Shown here piece after piece: positions 21,635 through 23,220 of a DNA stretch of 23,220 bases. The position numbers and the translations under genes are program-made. Origin of the DNA: a virus; IMG/VR virus record IMGVR_UViG_3300042507_001968, positions 1-23,220 of that record. One strand, written 5' to 3'. Below the pieces are notes generated by a model. That model saw nothing but the letters and a program-made list of their open reading frames with translations. It was not told where the DNA came from and ran no database searches. Every line of letters starts with the position of its first letter. Positions within the stretch are counted from its first letter, which is position 1.

Positions 21635-22007
21635 AGAGATTTACTACCTTAAATCCCGAATTAACGAGTTAGAAAACGAAATCAGGGAACTTAAAGGTAT
21701 TCCGATGATTGTGGACTACCAAGATTTAATTGTGGCAATGATACGGGCTACGGGAGTGACCGAGGCAGAAATAATGGGACGTTCAAGAATTAGAGATATT
21801 GTGGTATGCCGCCAGTTGTTGGGGCATTACCTACGAATGGGGTTAGGGCTACCATATAACGAATGTGGGAAGGTTTTAAAGCGTCACCATTCATCTATCA
21901 TTCATTCAGTTAAATTAGTTGAAGATTGGTTATTATACCCCAAAATTTACATCTTTGAAAACAAACTACTAAATCAGATAAATTATGCTAAACATTTTCA
22001 AAAGTAG
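21621..22007 (+). CDS. DnaA domain IV-like DNA-binding protein
   Basis: Starting at ATG 21621 the protein has 128 residues; the in-frame ATG at 21567 would overlap the previous gene by 68 bp and is disfavoured. A short coiled coil (SRINELENEIRELKG) is followed by a domain with VVCRQLLGHYLRMGLGLPYN and KVLKRHHSSIIHSVKLVEDW. This matches the DnaA C-terminal helix-turn-helix, where the (R/K)xHxxxxH(S/A) signature contacts the DnaA box. No ATPase domain is present, so it is a stand-alone DNA-binding module, perhaps an origin-recognition or regulatory factor. The neighbouring genes are also replication-related. Confidence 0.75.
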   Translation: MDKDKEIYYLKSRINELENEIRELKGIPMIVDYQDLIVAMIRATGVTEAEIMGRSRIRDIVVCRQLLGHYLRMGLGLPYNECGKVLKRHHSSIIHSVKLVEDWLLYPKIYIFENKLLNQINYAKHFQK

Positions 22008-22356
22008 GGCGAAGTCGGAAGATAACGCCCCGAAGACCAACAAGCAATTATTGGTTAAATTATTACAGGACAGGTCACGAACCACCGAAGAATTGAGGCA
22101 TCACATTGCCCATCAAACTTTGACATCTGCACTTTCCCAACTGGAAGCGAAGGGGGTTATCTACAAAAACGGGAGAATCAAAGGAGGTAAAAGATATTTC
22201 ACTTTGTGGACTTACGAACCGAGTGAGGACATGCAAAAGCAACGCAGCAAAATGATTGCTCACGATAAGTACCACGCTTGGGTAAGGCAAGGCAAAAAGA
22301 ACGGATGGTTTGAAAGATTTGGAGGCTTAACAATGGAGGACGCACCCAATGGATAA
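21985..22356 (+). CDS. Winged-helix-like protein (123 aa)
   Basis: A 123-residue basic protein. The middle region (KQLLVKLLQDRSRTTEELRH, then QTLTSALSQLEAKGVIYKNG) has the helix-turn-helix and wing pattern of winged-helix proteins. A C-terminal portion (KYHAWVRQGKKNGWFERFGG) is basic and aromatic. It may bind DNA as a regulator or replication accessory. It overlaps both neighbours, by 23 bp upstream and 8 bp downstream. No specific family is recognised. Confidence 0.6.
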   Translation: MLNIFKSRAKSEDNAPKTNKQLLVKLLQDRSRTTEELRHHIAHQTLTSALSQLEAKGVIYKNGRIKGGKRYFTLWTYEPSEDMQKQRSKMIAHDKYHAWVRQGKKNGWFERFGGLTMEDAPNG

Positions 22357-22576
22357 AAAACAAACGGCAGTAGGGTTGTTGGAAGAAAAACTAAAAATTT
22401 CCTTTGGAAATGATATGAAACCATTAAGGGTATTTTTTGTAATAGCCAAAGAAATGGAGAAGGAGCAGATAATTGAAGCGTATCAGCAGGGTGTGACTGA
22501 TGAACACGGTGACACAATAACATTTACAACTGAAGGAGAAGACTACTACAACGAAACATACGGGGGTAACAAATGA
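22349..22576 (+). CDS. Small conserved-type protein (75 aa)
   Basis: A 75-residue protein with IAKEMEKEQIIEAYQQGVTD and EGEDYYNETYGGNK. The AKEMEKxQI..AY..G......AE.YYNETYG pattern is one I associate with small proteins of Bacteroidetes phage replication regions. The function is unknown. It overlaps the neighbours on both sides by a few bases. Confidence 0.6.
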   Translation: MDKKQTAVGLLEEKLKISFGNDMKPLRVFFVIAKEMEKEQIIEAYQQGVTDEHGDTITFTTEGEDYYNETYGGNK

Positions 22577-22782
22577 AAGGTAAAATTGACAAATGGAGAG
22601 AATATTATCTCCGCAAAGGTCAAGAAGTAGGGTATCACCCACCAGGTGCAACTAAAACCCAATACGGAATAATTGATGAGGTTGGAGAAAAAACCGTTAT
22701 TGTGGATTTTTATGGTGATTTAAAAGCCGTTGAAAAAGAATATTGCAATGCTATCTTTCACCGAAAGCCAACTACAAATTAA
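22573..22782 (+). CDS. Small protein (69 aa), SH3-like, unknown
   Basis: A 69-residue protein: MKGKIDKWREYYLRKGQEVG, then HPPGATKTQYGIIDEVGEKT and VIVDFYGDLKAVEKEYC. The strand-rich middle (YGIIDEV, TVIVDFYG) could form a small SH3-like barrel, but no family is recognised. It is coupled by ATGA with its upstream neighbour and overlaps the VRR-NUC gene. Confidence 0.55.
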   Translation: MKGKIDKWREYYLRKGQEVGYHPPGATKTQYGIIDEVGEKTVIVDFYGDLKAVEKEYCNAIFHRKPTTN

Positions 22783-23098
22783 TTTAGTCAAGTGGTTTAG
22801 GTTGAAATATCCTGAACACGTTTTGTATGCCATCCCCAACGGGGGTAAAAGGTCGGTAATTACCGCAGCAATAATGAAAGCCGAGGGAGTATTGGCTGGT
22901 GTTGCTGACCTTTTTTTGATGCAACCCAACAAAGATTACCACGGTTTATACATTGAAGTCAAAACCGAGAAAGGTAAACAAAGCCCATACCAAAAAGAAT
23001 TTGAACGCAAGGCAAAACAAAGGGGTTACGATTACCAAGTGTGTAGAAACTTTGACGAATTTCAAGAAATTATAACAAAATACCTTTCTATTTTGTAA
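22748..23098 (+). CDS. VRR-NUC domain nuclease
   Basis: I take ATG 22748 (116 residues) as start; a TTG start at 22730 would give six more. Family landmarks are SFTESQLQINLVKWFRLKYP, HVLYAIPNGGKRS, AEGVLAGVADLFLM and GLYIEVKTEKGKQSPYQ, the D...ExK catalytic set of VRR-NUC nucleases of the PD-(D/E)XK superfamily. The end is FDEFQEIITKYL. VRR-NUC phage enzymes are thought to cut structured DNA such as flaps or junctions in replication or repair. Length is typical for a stand-alone VRR-NUC protein. It overlaps the preceding gene by 35 bp. Confidence 0.85.
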   Translation: MLSFTESQLQINLVKWFRLKYPEHVLYAIPNGGKRSVITAAIMKAEGVLAGVADLFLMQPNKDYHGLYIEVKTEKGKQSPYQKEFERKAKQRGYDYQVCRNFDEFQEIITKYLSIL

Positions 23099-23103
23099 AT
23101 TTG
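23096..23103 (+). promoter_or_regulatory. Putative -7 box before the sigma-like gene
   Basis: TAAATTTG fits TAnnTTTG and lies 16 nt before the ATG at 23120. No TTTG at the right -33 distance is seen, so the element is uncertain. Confidence 0.3.
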
Positions 23104-23119
23104 AAAAGTGGTCACTATT

Positions 23120-23220
23120 ATGATGATAGCATCAAGACACCGTGAATGGATAAAAATGGCAAATTATCTCGGCTCTGACCACCCCGAAGATGCCGTGCAA
23201 GAAATGTACCTGAAATTGTG
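23120..23220 (+). CDS. N-terminus of a sigma-factor-like protein (partial)
   Basis: The last 33 visible codons begin MMIASRHREWIKMANYLGSD and continue HPEDAVQEMYLKL before the window ends. The DAVQE(M/V)(Y/F)LKL segment resembles region 2 of sigma-70 family proteins, the part that interacts with core RNA polymerase and the -10 sequence. I recall short sigma-like proteins with this start in Bacteroidetes phages. A phage-encoded sigma-like factor would switch host transcription to later phage genes. Too little is visible for firm assignment; an ATG at 23123 is an alternative start. Confidence 0.5.
   Translation, partial: MMIASRHREWIKMANYLGSDHPEDAVQEMYLKL

Noticed and set aside
1-23220. CRISPR arrays, tRNA or rRNA genes, insertion sequences, integrase/attachment site
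   Set aside because: None seen: no spaced palindromic repeats, no tRNA-like folds, no transposase or recombinase motifs in any supported gene.

Overview
The window is part of a tailed-phage (or prophage) genome that probably infects a Bacteroidetes host such as a Flavobacterium relative. Every gene I can support lies on the + strand. Genes are tightly packed, often with ATGA stop/start overlaps. Shine-Dalgarno sequences are largely absent, starts are preceded by A/T-rich sequence, and putative promoters match the Bacteroidetes pattern TTTG - about 19 nt - TAnnTTTG. A tape-measure gene is present and no contractile sheath gene is seen, which suggests a siphovirus. No terminase or integrase is visible.

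Bases 1-16421 carry the virion and lysis genes. In order: the end of a morphogenesis gene, two tail-tip proteins, a tape measure, an XkdF-like prohead protease, a scaffold-like protein, the major capsid protein with a terminator, a probable tail tube protein with a terminator, a small structural protein, and a portal with extra C-terminal domains. Next come a connector-like protein, a lipoprotein with a C-terminal membrane anchor (a candidate unimolecular spanin), a small cysteine-rich protein, a repeat-bearing fibre, a putative receptor-binding protein and its small downstream partner. The section ends with a lysis cassette: two single-span membrane proteins, a holin-like protein, a 39-residue basic protein and an amidase.

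Bases 16422-23220 look like the early/replication region: small unknown proteins, an HTH protein, an SSB-like protein ending in DDNLPF, a two-repeat HTH protein, a PD-(D/E)XK-like nuclease, a replication initiator candidate with an embedded 11-bp iteron array, a C5-methylase-like protein, a DnaA-domain-IV-like protein, a winged-helix protein, a VRR-NUC nuclease and the start of a sigma-like protein. Three promoter-like elements place an ATG exactly 4 nt after the -7 box, suggesting leaderless early mRNAs.

The most interesting feature is the 162-bp non-coding gap at 18892-19053. A fourth promoter-like element there is followed by three hairpins. The second hairpin's loop and the third hairpin's entire 7-nt apical loop are perfectly complementary, a potential kissing-loop interaction, and the third hairpin ends in a T7 run three bases before the ATG of an unusually AT-rich nuclease gene. 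This could be a free small RNA, or an attenuator controlling the nuclease and the replication genes behind it. All functional assignments are from reading the sequence; no database search was run.
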